From Salimicrobium halophilum (lineage in GTDB: Bacteria; Bacillota; Bacilli; Bacillales; Halobacillaceae), in assembly GCF_900100295.1 (NCBI RefSeq), contig NZ_FNEV01000007.1, forward strand, positions 1-64,000: DNA of 64,000 nt, read 5' to 3'. A program made the translations under genes and the position numbers. Positions 1 to 9,576 of this stretch are shown piece after piece. The notes under the pieces are model-generated. The model made no database searches and was not told the DNA's origin. It worked only from the letters and a program-made list of their open reading frames with translations. The stretch's first letter is position 1. Every line of letters starts with the position of its first letter.

Positions 1-171
1 CCGGGGTTATTCCGGTCTTACAGGTAGGTTGCCCACGTGTTACTCACCCGTCCGCCGCTCGTTCCACGAGCGTCCGCCCCGAAGGGCTTCAGCTCGCTTC
101 CCGCGCTCGACTTGCATGTATTAGGCACGCCGCCAGCGTTCGTCCTGAGCCAGGATCAAACTCTCCATAAG
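1..171 (-). rRNA. rrs: 16S ribosomal RNA, 5' part (runs off the left edge)
   Basis: Read on the minus strand, the block contains the universal 16S 5' primer sequence AGAGTTTGATCCTGGCTCAG (complement of 145-164), followed by the V1 hairpin and the conserved GGACGGGTGAGTAACACGTGG block. The mature 5' end is placed at about 171 by counting back from E. coli position 8. Only the first ~171 nt are in the window. This is the first gene of an rRNA operon that reads away from the origin and follows bofA, the same place as rrnA in B. subtilis. Confidence 0.97.
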
Positions 172-251
172 AGTATTGATTAGCTCAATAGTAATTTTAA
201 AAAAATTGACGCATGGCATAAAACATTGTTCAGTTTTCAAAGATCTACCGT

Positions 252-271
252 GTCGCTCTCAAAACAGCGAC
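252..271 (-). promoter_or_regulatory. rRNA leader stem-loop
   Basis: Between the proximal rRNA promoter and the 16S 5' end the minus strand has a GTCGCT...AGCGAC inverted repeat with an 8-nt loop. It lies in the transcribed leader. A role in 16S processing or antitermination is inference from position. Confidence 0.5.
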
Positions 272-277
272 TTAATT

Positions 278-307
278 AATATATCATGTTGGCGGGCTTT
301 CCGTCAA
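278..307 (-). promoter_or_regulatory. rRNA operon promoter P2
   Basis: On the minus strand a -35 TTGACG (302-307) and a -10 TATATT (278-283) are separated by 18 bp, just over 100 bp before the 16S 5' end. Together with the upstream P1 this gives the tandem-promoter layout usual for Bacillus rRNA operons. Confidence 0.8.
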
Positions 308-373
308 CAACTTTTTATATTCTTTTTCGCTTTCGGTTTGCCGTGAATGGCTTTCCTTAACGCGACAAATAAT

Positions 374-402
374 AATATACCATCCTCATAAATATATTGC
401 AA
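374..402 (-). promoter_or_regulatory. rRNA operon promoter P1
   Basis: On the minus strand a -35 TTGCAA (397-402), a 17-bp spacer and a -10 TATATT (374-379) with an extended TGG form a good SigA promoter about 96 bp upstream of P2. AT-rich sequence lies upstream of it. Confidence 0.75.
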
Positions 403-421
403 GGGATAAAACGAAAAAAAT

Positions 422-448
422 AAAAAAACTGCAAAAAACGCAGTTTTT
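422..448 (-). terminator. Rho-independent terminator after bofA
   Basis: On the minus strand, AAAAACTGC and GCAGTTTTT form a 9-bp stem with a 7-nt loop followed by a run of T. It starts a few bases past the bofA stop and separates the recR-bofA operon from the rRNA promoters. Confidence 0.85.
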
Positions 449-451
449 CTG

Positions 452-712
452 TTAGATCACCCAAGCTTGTATAGCGATGAGAGTTGCCAACCCGGGGATG
501 CCGAGTAGCGCCGTCACCGTTGTAGTGAAAAGGTTGATCGGCACGTGCAATCCGAAAGAGCCTCCGAATAAGTTTACAAAGAACAAGAACAATACGGCAA
601 TAATACCTTTTGTAAGTACATGACCTGTCCACTTGGCAGGCGTCGTCTTCTTCGCAAACAGAAACATCGGTATCACCAAAAGTAGAAAAAGAAGTGCGAG
701 ACCGGGATCCAT
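452..712 (-). CDS. bofA: BofA family inhibitor of pro-sigma-K processing
   Basis: An 86-residue, very hydrophobic protein with two membrane segments (about residues 4-20 and 35-60) and the short C-terminal hydrophobic tail with the GIPG turn of BofA. In B. subtilis BofA holds the SpoIVFB protease inactive in the outer forespore membrane, so SigK is activated only after a forespore signal. The length matches the family (87 residues in B. subtilis) and the position after yaaL and before the rRNA operon is conserved. It implies endospore formation. Confidence 0.93.
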   Translation of the reverse strand: MDPGLALLFLLLVIPMFLFAKKTTPAKWTGHVLTKGIIAVLFLFFVNLFGGSFGLHVPINLFTTTVTALLGIPGLATLIAIQAWVI

Positions 713-763
713 CCTCGTCCCTCCTCTAAACGTTTACTCATTTATATGCGGAAGGGAGATAGT

Positions 764-979
764 TTATGAAAGAGCATGGATTCCCCGGATACGCGCTTCT
801 CTTAACAAATAGAAGTATTTCGCTTTGGCCACCGTCAGTTCCCTGTATCCTTCTTCGCTCGGATCAATGCTTTGGCTCATGATTCTCTCGAGCGTTCTCC
901 ATTCTTCATGAGCCCGGCGAATGCTTTCGACGAGTCGTTCTTCTTCTCTTCTTTTTCTCTTTTTCTTCCTATTGAACAT
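764..979 (-). CDS. yaaL: YaaL family (DUF2508) small protein
   Basis: A 71-residue basic, helical protein with a Lys/Arg-rich start and the LVESIRRAHEEW and AKAKYFYLLREAR segments seen in the YaaL/DUF2508 family of Bacilli. Function is unknown. It sits 15 bp after recR on the same strand and 50 bp before bofA, the conserved B. subtilis order, and is probably co-transcribed with both. Confidence 0.9.
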   Translation of the reverse strand: MFNRKKKRKRREEERLVESIRRAHEEWRTLERIMSQSIDPSEEGYRELTVAKAKYFYLLREARIRGIHALS

Positions 980-994
980 AAGACCTTCTCACCC

Positions 995-1591
995 TTACAG
1001 TTCTCTTCTTCCTTCAAGTGCTTTAGAAAGAGTCACTTCATCTGCGTATTCAAGGTCCCCGCCAACAGGAAGACCATGAGCAATACGGGTAATGCGGATA
1101 CCGGCCGGTTTCACGAGACGTGAGATATACATCGCCGTCGCTTCCCCTTCGACGTTAGGGTTCGTAGCAAGAATCAATTCTTCCACCCCTTCATCCTTCA
1201 ACCGTTTAATAAGACTTTCTACATTAATATCCTCCGGTCCAATTCCGTCCATCGGTGAAATAGCACCGTGCAACACATGATACTTTCCACTGAATTCCTT
1301 CATCTTTTCCATAGCGATGACATCCTTCGGATCCTGCACCACACAGATCAGTGTCCCGTTCCGTGATTCATCCTGACAGATGCTGCAGGGATCCCGGTCC
1401 GTAATATGACCGCAATTGGAACAATGAGTGAGTTCGCGTTTGGCATTCACCAATGCTTTCCCGAACTCAAGCACATCATCTTCCTCCATCTCTAAAACAT
1501 AAAAAGCCAGACGGACCGCCGTTTTCGGACCGATCCCTGGCAATTTAGTAAAGCTGTCGATCAGCTTTGAAATCGGTTCTGGATAGTACAC
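995..1591 (-). CDS. recR: Recombination mediator protein RecR
   Basis: 198 residues, the normal size. Domains in order: N-terminal helix-hairpin-helix (LPGIGPKTA, residues 18-26), a C4 zinc finger (CSNC...CSIC, about 57-72) and a Toprim domain with [14 protein letters not shown]. With RecO and RecF it loads RecA on SSB-coated gapped DNA. The start is GTG and shares its first base with the TAG stop of the upstream ebfC, which suggests translational coupling; the ebfC-recR pair is conserved widely. recF is also in this window. Confidence 0.97.
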   Translation of the reverse strand: MYYPEPISKLIDSFTKLPGIGPKTAVRLAFYVLEMEEDDVLEFGKALVNAKRELTHCSNCGHITDRDPCSICQDESRNGTLICVVQDPKDVIAMEKMKEFSGKYHVLHGAISPMDGIGPEDINVESLIKRLKDEGVEELILATNPNVEGEATAMYISRLVKPAGIRITRIAHGLPVGGDLEYADEVTLSKALEGRREL

Positions 1592-1911
1592 TAGAACATT
1601 CCTCCACCAGGCATGCCTTTCGTAAATTCACCCATAGTATCGTTCGTCTTATCATCGATCTGTTTCAATACATCGTTCGTCGCTGCGATGATCAGATCCT
1701 GAAGCATCTCTACGTCATCAGGGTCTACCGCTTCTTCATCTATCTGAACATCCGTGATCTCTTTTTTCCCGTTCGCGATCACTTTGATCATTCCGCCACC
1801 GGCTGTAGCTTCAAAGCTCATTTCATATAGTTCTTCCTGAGCTTTCATCATTTTCTTCTGCATTTTCTGCATCTGTTTCATCATATTGTTCATGTTTCCA
1901 CCGCCACGCAT
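1591..1911 (-). CDS. ebfC: YbaB/EbfC family nucleoid-associated protein
   Basis: 106 residues with a Met/Gln/Lys-rich N-terminal coiled coil ([16 protein letters not shown]) and the family core around residues 35-90. Homologues form tweezer-like dimers that bind DNA. It lies 18 bp downstream of dnaX and overlaps recR by one base, the conserved dnaX-ebfC-recR operon (yaaK in B. subtilis). The C-terminus is a short glycine-rich tail. Confidence 0.94.
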   Translation of the reverse strand: MRGGGNMNNMMKQMQKMQKKMMKAQEELYEMSFEATAGGGMIKVIANGKKEITDVQIDEEAVDPDDVEMLQDLIIAATNDVLKQIDDKTNDTMGEFTKGMPGGGMF

Positions 1912-1929
1912 AGGGATTCCTCCTTAAAA

Positions 1930-3624
1930 TTAATCGTGAATTTCAATTATATCATCACCGGCGAGTTTTTTCGCTTCTGAAATGAAATCTTCTTCTTCCT
2001 CTTCGGCTTTCTCTTCTTCCGGCGCTTCATCTTTCTGTTTCTGAACGTACTCTTCGCGGAGCTTCTGCCACTTCGGTTCCGGTACAGGGATAACGGTAAG
2101 TGTCTTCCCTGTAAATTCCTCGAGTAATGGTTCAATGGTCGTCTTATGGTCAAGAGCAAGGGAACAGTGAATATCATAACGGAAAGCAAGGACCAGAGCA
2201 CTGTCGGAAGCCGCCCTCGGTTTACTGTTCAACAATGTTGCGTGAGCCGGGGCATTTCTCTGCTTCAATGCTTCCATGAAATCAGCCCATACCCGCTGCA
2301 CTCCCGTAATCGCTTCTTTCGATGCTTCCTGGAGTGTACGATGAATCCTTTCGTGCGGGACCTGGTAGTTGTTCTTCGCTCCTTTGGAAGGTGTGCGCTT
2401 CTGAGGAGCTGCCTGCTGCGCGTTTCCGCCAGCAGGGGGCTGTTCTTCCAGTTTCGCCAGTTTCTTCTCAAGAACGTCTATCTTTTTGGATAGACGCTCC
2501 ACCGCCTCCGTATCGGCTGAAGCAGCAGGAGCCTTCTTCTGATCAGCGATCGTCAGCAGGGCTATTTCAATGAAGACTTTCGGACTCGTCGTCCACTTCA
2601 TCTCCTGCTGGCACTGATTCAATGCACGGATCGATTCCTGGATCCAAGAAGCCTCAAGGTTCTCTGAAAGATCCCGAAAGCTGTCATCCACTACAGCCCG
2701 CTCTAAATGCTGCTCGAGAGCCGGGGCACTTTGATACATAAGCACATCCCGCAAATAATAGATGAAATCGAAAACGAACCGCCCCGGGTCTTTTCCTTCT
2801 TGGATCAGATGATCGACGGTTTCAAGCGCTTCTTTTACCGCTCCCTCATGCAAATACTTCAAAAGGGAAGCGAGCTGCCTCTGGGAGATCGATCCGGTGA
2901 CTGCCAGTACGTCCTCAGAGCTTACGCTGTCTTCACTGTAGGAAATCGCCTGATCCAACAGACTCAAGGCATCCCTCATTCCACCCTCGGCACTGAGAGC
3001 GACAATATCGAGCGCCTCTTTTTCTACAGCGATTCCTTCTTCTTCTACAATGGAAGACATCCGGTCCACCATAGCTTTCTGCGAGATGCGCTTGAAGTCG
3101 AAGCGTTGGCAACGGGAAATGATGGTAAGAGGGATTTTATGAGGTTCCGTCGTAGCCAGAATGAAGATCACATGCGACGGAGGTTCCTCAAGTGTTTTCA
3201 ATAGGGCGTTGAAAGCTCCTATCGAAAGCATGTGCACCTCATCGATGATGTAAACCTTGTAGGGAACGGAAGTCGGAGCATACTTCACCTTGTCCCGGAT
3301 ATCCCTGATCTGTTCCACTCCGTTGTTGGAAGCAGCATCGATTTCAATTACATCCGATATCGACCCGTCCTGAATACCAAGGCAGGCATCACAGGCGTTG
3401 CAGGGCTCTTTGGTCGGTGATTGTTCACAGTTCACCGTTTTCGCAAAAATCTTCGCTGCACTTGTCTTCCCTGTACCACGAGGCCCGGAAAACAAATAAG
3501 CATGAGAAAATTTCTGCTGGACAATAGCATTTTGTAACGTACGTGTTATATGTGTCTGGCCTACCACATCCTCGAATAAGGAAGGACGCCATACCCGGTA
3601 CAGGGCTTGATAGCTCATAGTCAT
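1930..3624 (-). CDS. dnaX: DNA polymerase III subunits gamma/tau
   Basis: 564 residues, almost the same as B. subtilis DnaX. The AAA+ module carries Walker A GPRGTGKTS (about 46-54), a C4 zinc-binding loop (CEQSPTKEPCNACDAC), Walker B DEVHML and the SRC sensor. The C-terminal third holds the tau-specific regions and an acidic tail. It is the ATPase of the clamp loader that places DnaN (also in this window) on DNA. I see no convincing A-run or frameshift signal for making a separate gamma form. Start ATG follows a GGGGAACA Shine-Dalgarno-like stretch. Confidence 0.97.
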   Translation of the reverse strand: MTMSYQALYRVWRPSLFEDVVGQTHITRTLQNAIVQQKFSHAYLFSGPRGTGKTSAAKIFAKTVNCEQSPTKEPCNACDACLGIQDGSISDVIEIDAASNNGVEQIRDIRDKVKYAPTSVPYKVYIIDEVHMLSIGAFNALLKTLEEPPSHVIFILATTEPHKIPLTIISRCQRFDFKRISQKAMVDRMSSIVEEEGIAVEKEALDIVALSAEGGMRDALSLLDQAISYSEDSVSSEDVLAVTGSISQRQLASLLKYLHEGAVKEALETVDHLIQEGKDPGRFVFDFIYYLRDVLMYQSAPALEQHLERAVVDDSFRDLSENLEASWIQESIRALNQCQQEMKWTTSPKVFIEIALLTIADQKKAPAASADTEAVERLSKKIDVLEKKLAKLEEQPPAGGNAQQAAPQKRTPSKGAKNNYQVPHERIHRTLQEASKEAITGVQRVWADFMEALKQRNAPAHATLLNSKPRAASDSALVLAFRYDIHCSLALDHKTTIEPLLEEFTGKTLTVIPVPEPKWQKLREEYVQKQKDEAPEEEKAEEEEEDFISEAKKLAGDDIIEIHD

Positions 3625-3693
3625 TGTTCCCCTTTTTCAGTCTTGTCCCTATTATATCGAATCTTCACCCTTCCTGTGAAGCTTCCGAGATAT

Positions 3694-3735
3694 TTAAAAA
3701 AAGCCGCTATGGCAGATTTGCCACAACGACTTCTG
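3694..3735 (-). terminator. Terminator of the SRP RNA gene
   Basis: On the minus strand a GTCGTTGTGGCA/TGCCATAGCGGC stem with a 4-nt loop is followed by seven T. It lies just past the mature SRP RNA end and before dnaX. Confidence 0.75.
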
Positions 3736-3747
3736 TAAGTTATGTAA

Positions 3748-4018
3748 TGCCGTGCACCTGCTGTCGATGACACAGCCCCAAGCGTTACTCACAATTACAG
3801 CTCGATCCAGGCACTCCCGCGGCACACGAGAGGTACAGCTTACTGCTGCTTCCTTCCGGACCTGACAGGGTTCACTGCTTCTCGTTGCGCAGGACCTGGA
3901 TGTCAACACTGCTTTCGTGAGGCAGACCTTGAAACCGTATCACCTCGAGCAAGAATTCGGCCTCGCTATAGCGGATTGCGAGTACAGGGCACCGCTACCT
4001 CCCCGCTTAGCACGACAG
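3748..4018 (-). ncRNA. scr: Large signal recognition particle RNA (scRNA)
   Basis: The minus strand carries the Ffh-binding domain (GTCAGGTCCGGAAGGAAGCA), and both ends match the 271-nt B. subtilis scRNA: a GTGCTAAGCGGGGAGGTAGC start and an AAGG/CAGGTGCACGG end. The span is also 271 nt. It is the long Bacillus type with an Alu-like domain made by pairing of the 5' and 3' regions. It sits between tadA and dnaX as in B. subtilis. Confidence 0.96.
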
Positions 4019-4023
4019 CCTTA

Positions 4024-4052
4024 AGTATATCTGTTCACTCCGAAAAATGCAA
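4024..4052 (-). promoter_or_regulatory. SRP RNA promoter
   Basis: Minus-strand -35 TTGCAT (4047-4052), 17-bp spacer and -10 TATACT (4024-4029) place the start at about 4018, exactly at the mature RNA 5' end. Confidence 0.85.
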
Positions 4053-4059
4053 TAGAAAG

Positions 4060-5297
<1,238 letters not shown>

Positions 5298-5359
5298 CTT
5301 CCACCCCTCCACTCCCTATTCTTTCGTATCTTTAATCATAGCAATATTTTGAAAACAAT

Positions 5360-5512
5360 AAAAGTGCAAGCACCTCGCTCATCTTCTCTAAGTATAAGCC
5401 TGGATTCTCAATGAGGGGCAGTTTCCTTATTAGAATACAGGCTTATATCTTACGGGAAGATAGGTGCTGGAACCGGATATGATAAAAGTGCAAGCATCTC
5501 GTTCATATTCAC
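5360..5512 (+). repeat. Hairpin element locus R1: one full unit plus a truncated second unit
   Basis: A full unit (about 5360-5475) begins with AAAAGTGCAAGC and folds in three nested steps: GCACCT/AGGTGC, ATCTTC/GAAGAT and TATAAGCCTG/CAGGCTTATA. A second unit starts at 5484 with the same AAAAGTGCAAGC and a CATCTCGTTCAT arm, but lacks its 3' half. It belongs to the same design as the elements at 15935-16080, 18085-18375, 41475-41770 and 47186-47237, in a diverged subtype. It fills the gap between the DUF3891 gene and the DJ-1/PfpI gene. Confidence 0.7.
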
Positions 5513-5514
5513 AT

Positions 5515-5546
5515 AAAAAACCTCCCGCTATCGCTAACGGGAGGTT
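5515..5546 (-). terminator. Terminator after the DJ-1/PfpI gene
   Basis: Minus strand: AACCTCCCG/CGGGAGGTT stem with a 10-nt loop followed by a T run. Confidence 0.85.
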
Positions 5547-5555
5547 CTCCTTTGT

Positions 5556-6071
5556 TTATTTGCTCAGAATACGAGTCATTTCTTTATTGAAAGCAGGAAT
5601 GTCATCCGGCTGACGACTTGTTACAAGCTGGTCGTGACACACGACAACTTCTTCGTCTTTCACTTTCGCGCCGGCATATTCCATATCCACCTGGATGGAT
5701 TTGAATCCTGTAGCCTGACGACCTTCGAGCGTCTTCGCAGTAATCAGGAGCTGCGGCCCATGACAAATTGCAAATACAGGCTTGTCGTTGTCCATGAAGT
5801 GCTTAGCGAATTTCACGAACTTTTCATCGCCACGAAGCTGGTCCGGAGAAAAGCCGCCGGGAATAAACAAAGCATCGAAGTCTTCAGCGTTCACATCATC
5901 GATCGATTTATCGATGGTAACCGTGGCTTCTCCCTGTTTCCCGGTCACTTCTTTGCCAGCTTCCCATTCGATATTGGTAACCTCATGACCATCTTTTTTC
6001 AGATCGTTGACCGGTTGAGTGAATTCCACATCTTCAAACATATCGGTAAGTACACATGCTACTTTACTCAT
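5556..6071 (-). CDS. DJ-1/PfpI family (type 1 glutamine amidotransferase-like) protein
   Basis: 171 residues from the ATG at 6071, which has AAGGAGATGAG nine bases ahead; a longer reading frame to 6146 lacks a ribosome site. The fold core shows FIPGG and the nucleophile elbow FAICHGPQLL with Cys followed by His, as in PfpI/YhbO/YraA proteins, which act as glyoxalase/deglycase-like stress proteins or proteases. Exact substrate unknown. It follows the N-monooxygenase gene on the same strand and ends at a terminator, so the two may share a transcript. Confidence 0.88.
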   Translation of the reverse strand: MSKVACVLTDMFEDVEFTQPVNDLKKDGHEVTNIEWEAGKEVTGKQGEATVTIDKSIDDVNAEDFDALFIPGGFSPDQLRGDEKFVKFAKHFMDNDKPVFAICHGPQLLITAKTLEGRQATGFKSIQVDMEYAGAKVKDEEVVVCHDQLVTSRQPDDIPAFNKEMTRILSK

Positions 6072-6146
6072 TGTGTTCTCATCTCCTTCGTAAGATTGTT
6101 TCCACTGTAAATGTTTCCCGGTCTTTGATTTGTTAAACCTATCCAT

Positions 6147-7442
6147 TCAGAGATCCTTCACCGAAAACGTCTGGAACGCAGGGTTCTCCTGGTTCCGATA
6201 AACTTCCTTACCGGCAATCGCATTCAGGATGTGTACATTTCTGTGCACCGCCAGCCCAAGGTTGGTTGCACCCGTACCATGGGAATGGGTAAGCCCTGTC
6301 GCAGTGAAGAATTGATGAGAACGCTCTTCTTTGAAAACCAGCTTATAATCTCTCGTTACTTTGTACTGCTTTTCTTCCTCCCATTCGATTTTATCCTCGA
6401 AGTTCTGCAGGAACCAGTCGGGGAAACTGGGTTCATAACCGGTGGCCAGCACAACCTTCTTCGTCGAATGAACATATGGTTCTTCTTCCTGCCACTGGTA
6501 GCAATCCAGATGATACCTTCCATTTTCAAAAGCTATGTTATTCACTTCGGTCATGGGCTGGATGAACACATTGCTGTCCTCTCCACCTGCCGTCCGGTGA
6601 TACAACTTCCTATATAAACGCGTCAACGTATCAGGATCGATTCCTTTCCTTAAAGGTTTCAACGTGCCCAATGCTTCCGTACGTTTCTCTTCACTCAGGG
6701 CATGAAAATAATCGATATACTCAGGAGTGAACATTTCCTGGGCGAATTTGGCCTGGTCAAGCTGAAAGAGACCCCCTGATCTCGTAAGCAGTGTCAGATT
6801 CATATCCTGACGTTCCTGCTCTTCAAGAAGATCCAGAAATATCTCCAAAGCACTCTGCCCGGAACCGACGACTGTCACATCCTTCGATTTAAGTAGCTGC
6901 TCCTTTTCAAAGAGATAGCGACTCGAGTGGAGAACATCCTCATTCGGAAAATGCTCCATACCATCCAATACCAGCGGTTCCGTACCGGTAGCCATTACGA
7001 TATGCTTAGTATCGTAATCTGTGATTTCTCCTGTCATTTTATCTTCCACCCTAACGGTATAATACTCTTCTTCTTTGCGATCCAAAACATCTACAACCGT
7101 AGAACCGAAAGAAAGATTGTCCAGAAGACCGGCGACCCACTGAAGGTAATCATTATATTCCTGACGTGGTATTTTGACATTCTGATAAAGGTAAAAAGCG
7201 AACATTCTATTGTTTTCATATAAGTAATTCATAAACGTGTATGGACTTTTAGGATCGGCAAAGGTAGCCAAATCAGCCATAAAAGGAACCTGTAAGTCCA
7301 TTTTTTCTACAAGCATCCCTGGATGCCATTCGAACTTCGGCGTATCGTCGAAGAATATCCCGTCCACTTCATCCGTCTGATCTATAAGTCCGGCCAGCCC
7401 AAGATTATAAGGACCGATCCCGATTCCAATCACATCATACAT
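6147..7442 (-). CDS. L-lysine/L-ornithine N-monooxygenase family flavoprotein
   Basis: 431 residues, the size of IucD/PvdA/SidA enzymes. N-terminal FAD site GIGIGPYNLGLAGL (residues 6-19), the WHPGM and LQVPFMADLA segments typical of these enzymes, an NADPH-binding VVGSGQSALE near 190-200, the ATG(T/Y)EP motifs twice, and a C-terminal HSHGTGATNLGL. The family hydroxylates the side-chain amine of lysine or ornithine as the first step of hydroxamate siderophore synthesis. No siderophore synthetase, acetyltransferase or iron transporter is adjacent, so the pathway here is unknown. Which amino acid is used cannot be read from the sequence. Confidence 0.88.
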   Translation of the reverse strand: MYDVIGIGIGPYNLGLAGLIDQTDEVDGIFFDDTPKFEWHPGMLVEKMDLQVPFMADLATFADPKSPYTFMNYLYENNRMFAFYLYQNVKIPRQEYNDYLQWVAGLLDNLSFGSTVVDVLDRKEEEYYTVRVEDKMTGEITDYDTKHIVMATGTEPLVLDGMEHFPNEDVLHSSRYLFEKEQLLKSKDVTVVGSGQSALEIFLDLLEEQERQDMNLTLLTRSGGLFQLDQAKFAQEMFTPEYIDYFHALSEEKRTEALGTLKPLRKGIDPDTLTRLYRKLYHRTAGGEDSNVFIQPMTEVNNIAFENGRYHLDCYQWQEEEPYVHSTKKVVLATGYEPSFPDWFLQNFEDKIEWEEEKQYKVTRDYKLVFKEERSHQFFTATGLTHSHGTGATNLGLAVHRNVHILNAIAGKEVYRNQENPAFQTFSVKDL

Positions 7443-7543
7443 ATCTCTTCCCCCTTCTCATCTACAGAATCATTCCCATTTTTCTCCTCCCCTAACCCTT
7501 CGACCGGAAACCAAACTTCTACAAATCACTACCTGATTCGGAA

Positions 7544-7559
7544 TGTTTCACGTGGAACA
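7544..7559 (+). promoter_or_regulatory. parS site (Spo0J/ParB binding)
   Basis: TGTTTCACGTGGAACA is the reverse complement of the B. subtilis parS sequence TGTTCCACGTGAAACA. It lies between the acsA terminator and the N-monooxygenase start, about 31 kb left of oriC. spo0J, soj and noc are in the same window. Confidence 0.93.
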
Positions 7560-7608
7560 AAGAAAAACGGAGGCATCCTGCTTAGAGCAAGAGCACCCTT
7601 CCCCATAT

Positions 7609-7638
7609 AAAAACCCCTCCGTCCTGAAGACGAAGGGG
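7609..7638 (-). terminator. Terminator after acsA
   Basis: Minus strand: CCCCTTCGTC/GGACGGAGGGG stem, 4-nt loop, then TTTTT. Confidence 0.85.
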
Positions 7639-7649
7639 AATGATTATTG

Positions 7650-9359
7650 TTATTCTTCAAGCGTGGAAGTATCTCCTGTAGGAAGACCAAGCTCCCAGGA
7701 TTTAAGAAGACGGCGCATAATCTTACCACTTCTCGTTTTCGGGATCGTATCTTTCACTTCGATTTCACGAGGGGCAGCGTGAGCGCTCAAGCCTTTCTTC
7801 ACAAACTGACGGATGTCTTCAAGCAAGTCATCAGACTCGGAGTATCCATCATTAAGCGTGATGAAGGCTTTGATGATTTCTCCGCGTTCAGGGTCCGGTT
7901 TCCCGATGACACCCGCTTCCGCTACTGCCTCATGTTCGATCAGTTTACTTTCCACTTCGAACGGTCCGACACGTTCCCCGGATGTATTGATGACATCATC
8001 CAGACGTCCCTGGAACCAGAAGTACCCGTCTTCATCACGGTACGCACTATCTCCGGATACATACCATCCATTGATGAAGTAGCTCTCGAACTTACCAGGG
8101 TTCTTCCAAATCGCACGCATCTGCGATGGCCATCCTTCTTTGATCGCCAGATTCCCCATCTGGTTCGGTGGAAGTTCATTCCCTTCATTATCTACGATGG
8201 AAGCTTCGACACCCGGAATCGGTTTACCCATCGATCCTGGACGGATTTCCATGGATGGATAGTTACAGATCAGCTGTGCTCCTGTCTCGGTCATCCACCA
8301 CGTATCATGGATACGAAGATCGAATGCTTTCAGCCCCCATGTAATAACCTCAGGGTTCAATGGTTCCCCTACGCTCAATACGTGACGAAGGGAAGACATG
8401 TCGTGTTTCTTCGCTACGTCCGCTCCCGCGCTCATCAGCTTACGGAAGGCCGTAGGAGCCGAGTACCATACGCTGATATCTTTCTCACCGATCATGGCGT
8501 ACCAGTCGTCCGCACTGAAGCGTCCTCCACGAATTACGTTCGTGACGCCATTCAACCATGGAGCGAAGATACCGTAACTTGTACCTGTTACCCAGCCCGG
8601 ATCGGCTGTACACCAGTACACGTCACCCTCCTGCAGGTCAAGCACCCATTTTCCTGTCTGGTAATGCTGGATCATGGCGTTATGCACATGATAGACACCT
8701 TTAGGTTTTCCGGTAGAACCGGATGTATAGTGAAGCAGCATGCCGTCTTCGAGGTCGACCCATTCGATGTCGAAATCCTCGGAAGCACCTTTCATTTCTT
8801 CTTCATAGCTGATGTAATCACCAGAACCTTCCCCACCTACAAGCACCACTTGCTTAAGATCAGGAAGATCATTCTCAGGAACACGCTCCAGAAGTTCTGG
8901 AGTCGTGATCAGCATTTTCGCTTCACTATCCTCCAGACGATCGCGTACCGCCTGTTCCATGAACGCTTCAAAAAGAGGTCCCGCAATAGCTCCGGTTTTC
9001 AGGATTCCAAGGAACGCCGCGTAAAATTCCGGACTTCTCGGAAGGAACAAAAACACACGGTCTCCTTTTTCTATATTATGTTTTTTCAATACGTTCGCGA
9101 ATTTATCACTTTCACGCTTCAAGTCAGCGAACGTCAGGGTCTCTTCGCGTTCAGGAGCTGAGTAGATAAGCGCGGCCTGGTCCTTCTTATTCGGGTCTTC
9201 CGCATGCTTATCGATGGTTTCATAAGCAATGTTCACTTTACCTGTATCATTCCAGGTAAAATTCTTTTTCGCTTCATCCCAATCGAAGGAATTGTAGACT
9301 TTTTCGTAGTTTTCAAGATTGTGAGATCCTGATTGTGCTGGAATTGGTTTCATATCCAT
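7650..9359 (-). CDS. acsA: Acetate--CoA ligase AcsA
   Basis: 569 residues, close to B. subtilis AcsA (572). ANL-superfamily motifs are present in order: P-loop YTSGSTGKPKG (around 210), WWMTETGA, YRDEDGYFWFQGR with the adenylate-binding Asp, and the C-terminal SGKIMRR with the catalytic lysine near 545. It activates acetate to acetyl-CoA with ATP. Start ATG at 9359 has AAGGAG 12 bases upstream. A candidate promoter and a palindromic operator lie ahead of it. It stands alone between terminator and promoter; no acuABC genes are next to it, unlike in B. subtilis. Confidence 0.94.
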   Translation of the reverse strand: MDMKPIPAQSGSHNLENYEKVYNSFDWDEAKKNFTWNDTGKVNIAYETIDKHAEDPNKKDQAALIYSAPEREETLTFADLKRESDKFANVLKKHNIEKGDRVFLFLPRSPEFYAAFLGILKTGAIAGPLFEAFMEQAVRDRLEDSEAKMLITTPELLERVPENDLPDLKQVVLVGGEGSGDYISYEEEMKGASEDFDIEWVDLEDGMLLHYTSGSTGKPKGVYHVHNAMIQHYQTGKWVLDLQEGDVYWCTADPGWVTGTSYGIFAPWLNGVTNVIRGGRFSADDWYAMIGEKDISVWYSAPTAFRKLMSAGADVAKKHDMSSLRHVLSVGEPLNPEVITWGLKAFDLRIHDTWWMTETGAQLICNYPSMEIRPGSMGKPIPGVEASIVDNEGNELPPNQMGNLAIKEGWPSQMRAIWKNPGKFESYFINGWYVSGDSAYRDEDGYFWFQGRLDDVINTSGERVGPFEVESKLIEHEAVAEAGVIGKPDPERGEIIKAFITLNDGYSESDDLLEDIRQFVKKGLSAHAAPREIEVKDTIPKTRSGKIMRRLLKSWELGLPTGDTSTLEE

Positions 9360-9414
9360 GCTTATTTCACACTCCTTATCAAAATTAACTCACTGTATTG
9401 AACAGAGGTTCCTT

Positions 9415-9430
9415 AGATGTATGTACATCT
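9415..9430. promoter_or_regulatory. Palindrome in the acsA leader, candidate operator
   Basis: AGATGTATGTACATCT is a palindrome with 7-bp arms and a 2-bp centre. It lies between the candidate acsA promoter and the acsA start. Regulator unknown; it does not match a CcpA cre site. Confidence 0.45.
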
Positions 9431-9452
9431 TTCAAAAAATTCCGTTAATTAC

Positions 9453-9481
9453 ATTGTATGCGATTTCAAAATAATTTTAAA
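9453..9481 (-). promoter_or_regulatory. Candidate acsA promoter
   Basis: Minus strand: -35 TTTAAA (9476-9481), 17-bp spacer, -10 TACAAT (9453-9458), about 95 bp before the acsA start. Confidence 0.45.
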
Positions 9482-9524
9482 GTAATATAAGTAAATTATC
9501 TTCCTTACTTTGGTAACTGCACGT

Positions 9525-9553
9525 TTGATTCAACTATCTCCCCTCTATATAAT
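9525..9553 (+). promoter_or_regulatory. SigA promoter of the small membrane protein gene
   Basis: -35 TTGATT (9525-9530), 17-bp spacer and a perfect -10 TATAAT (9548-9553), ending 23 bp before the start codon. Confidence 0.75.
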
Positions 9554-9576
9554 ATATTTTAGAAAGGTGAGGAATT

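Noticed and set aside
1930-3624. Programmed frameshift in dnaX to make gamma
   Set aside because: No A6G-type slippery run with a following hairpin was found.
7647-9161. 504-codon open frame on the plus strand
   Set aside because: Lies entirely opposite acsA; no ribosome site and no recognisable protein. It is a shadow of the GC-biased codons of acsA.
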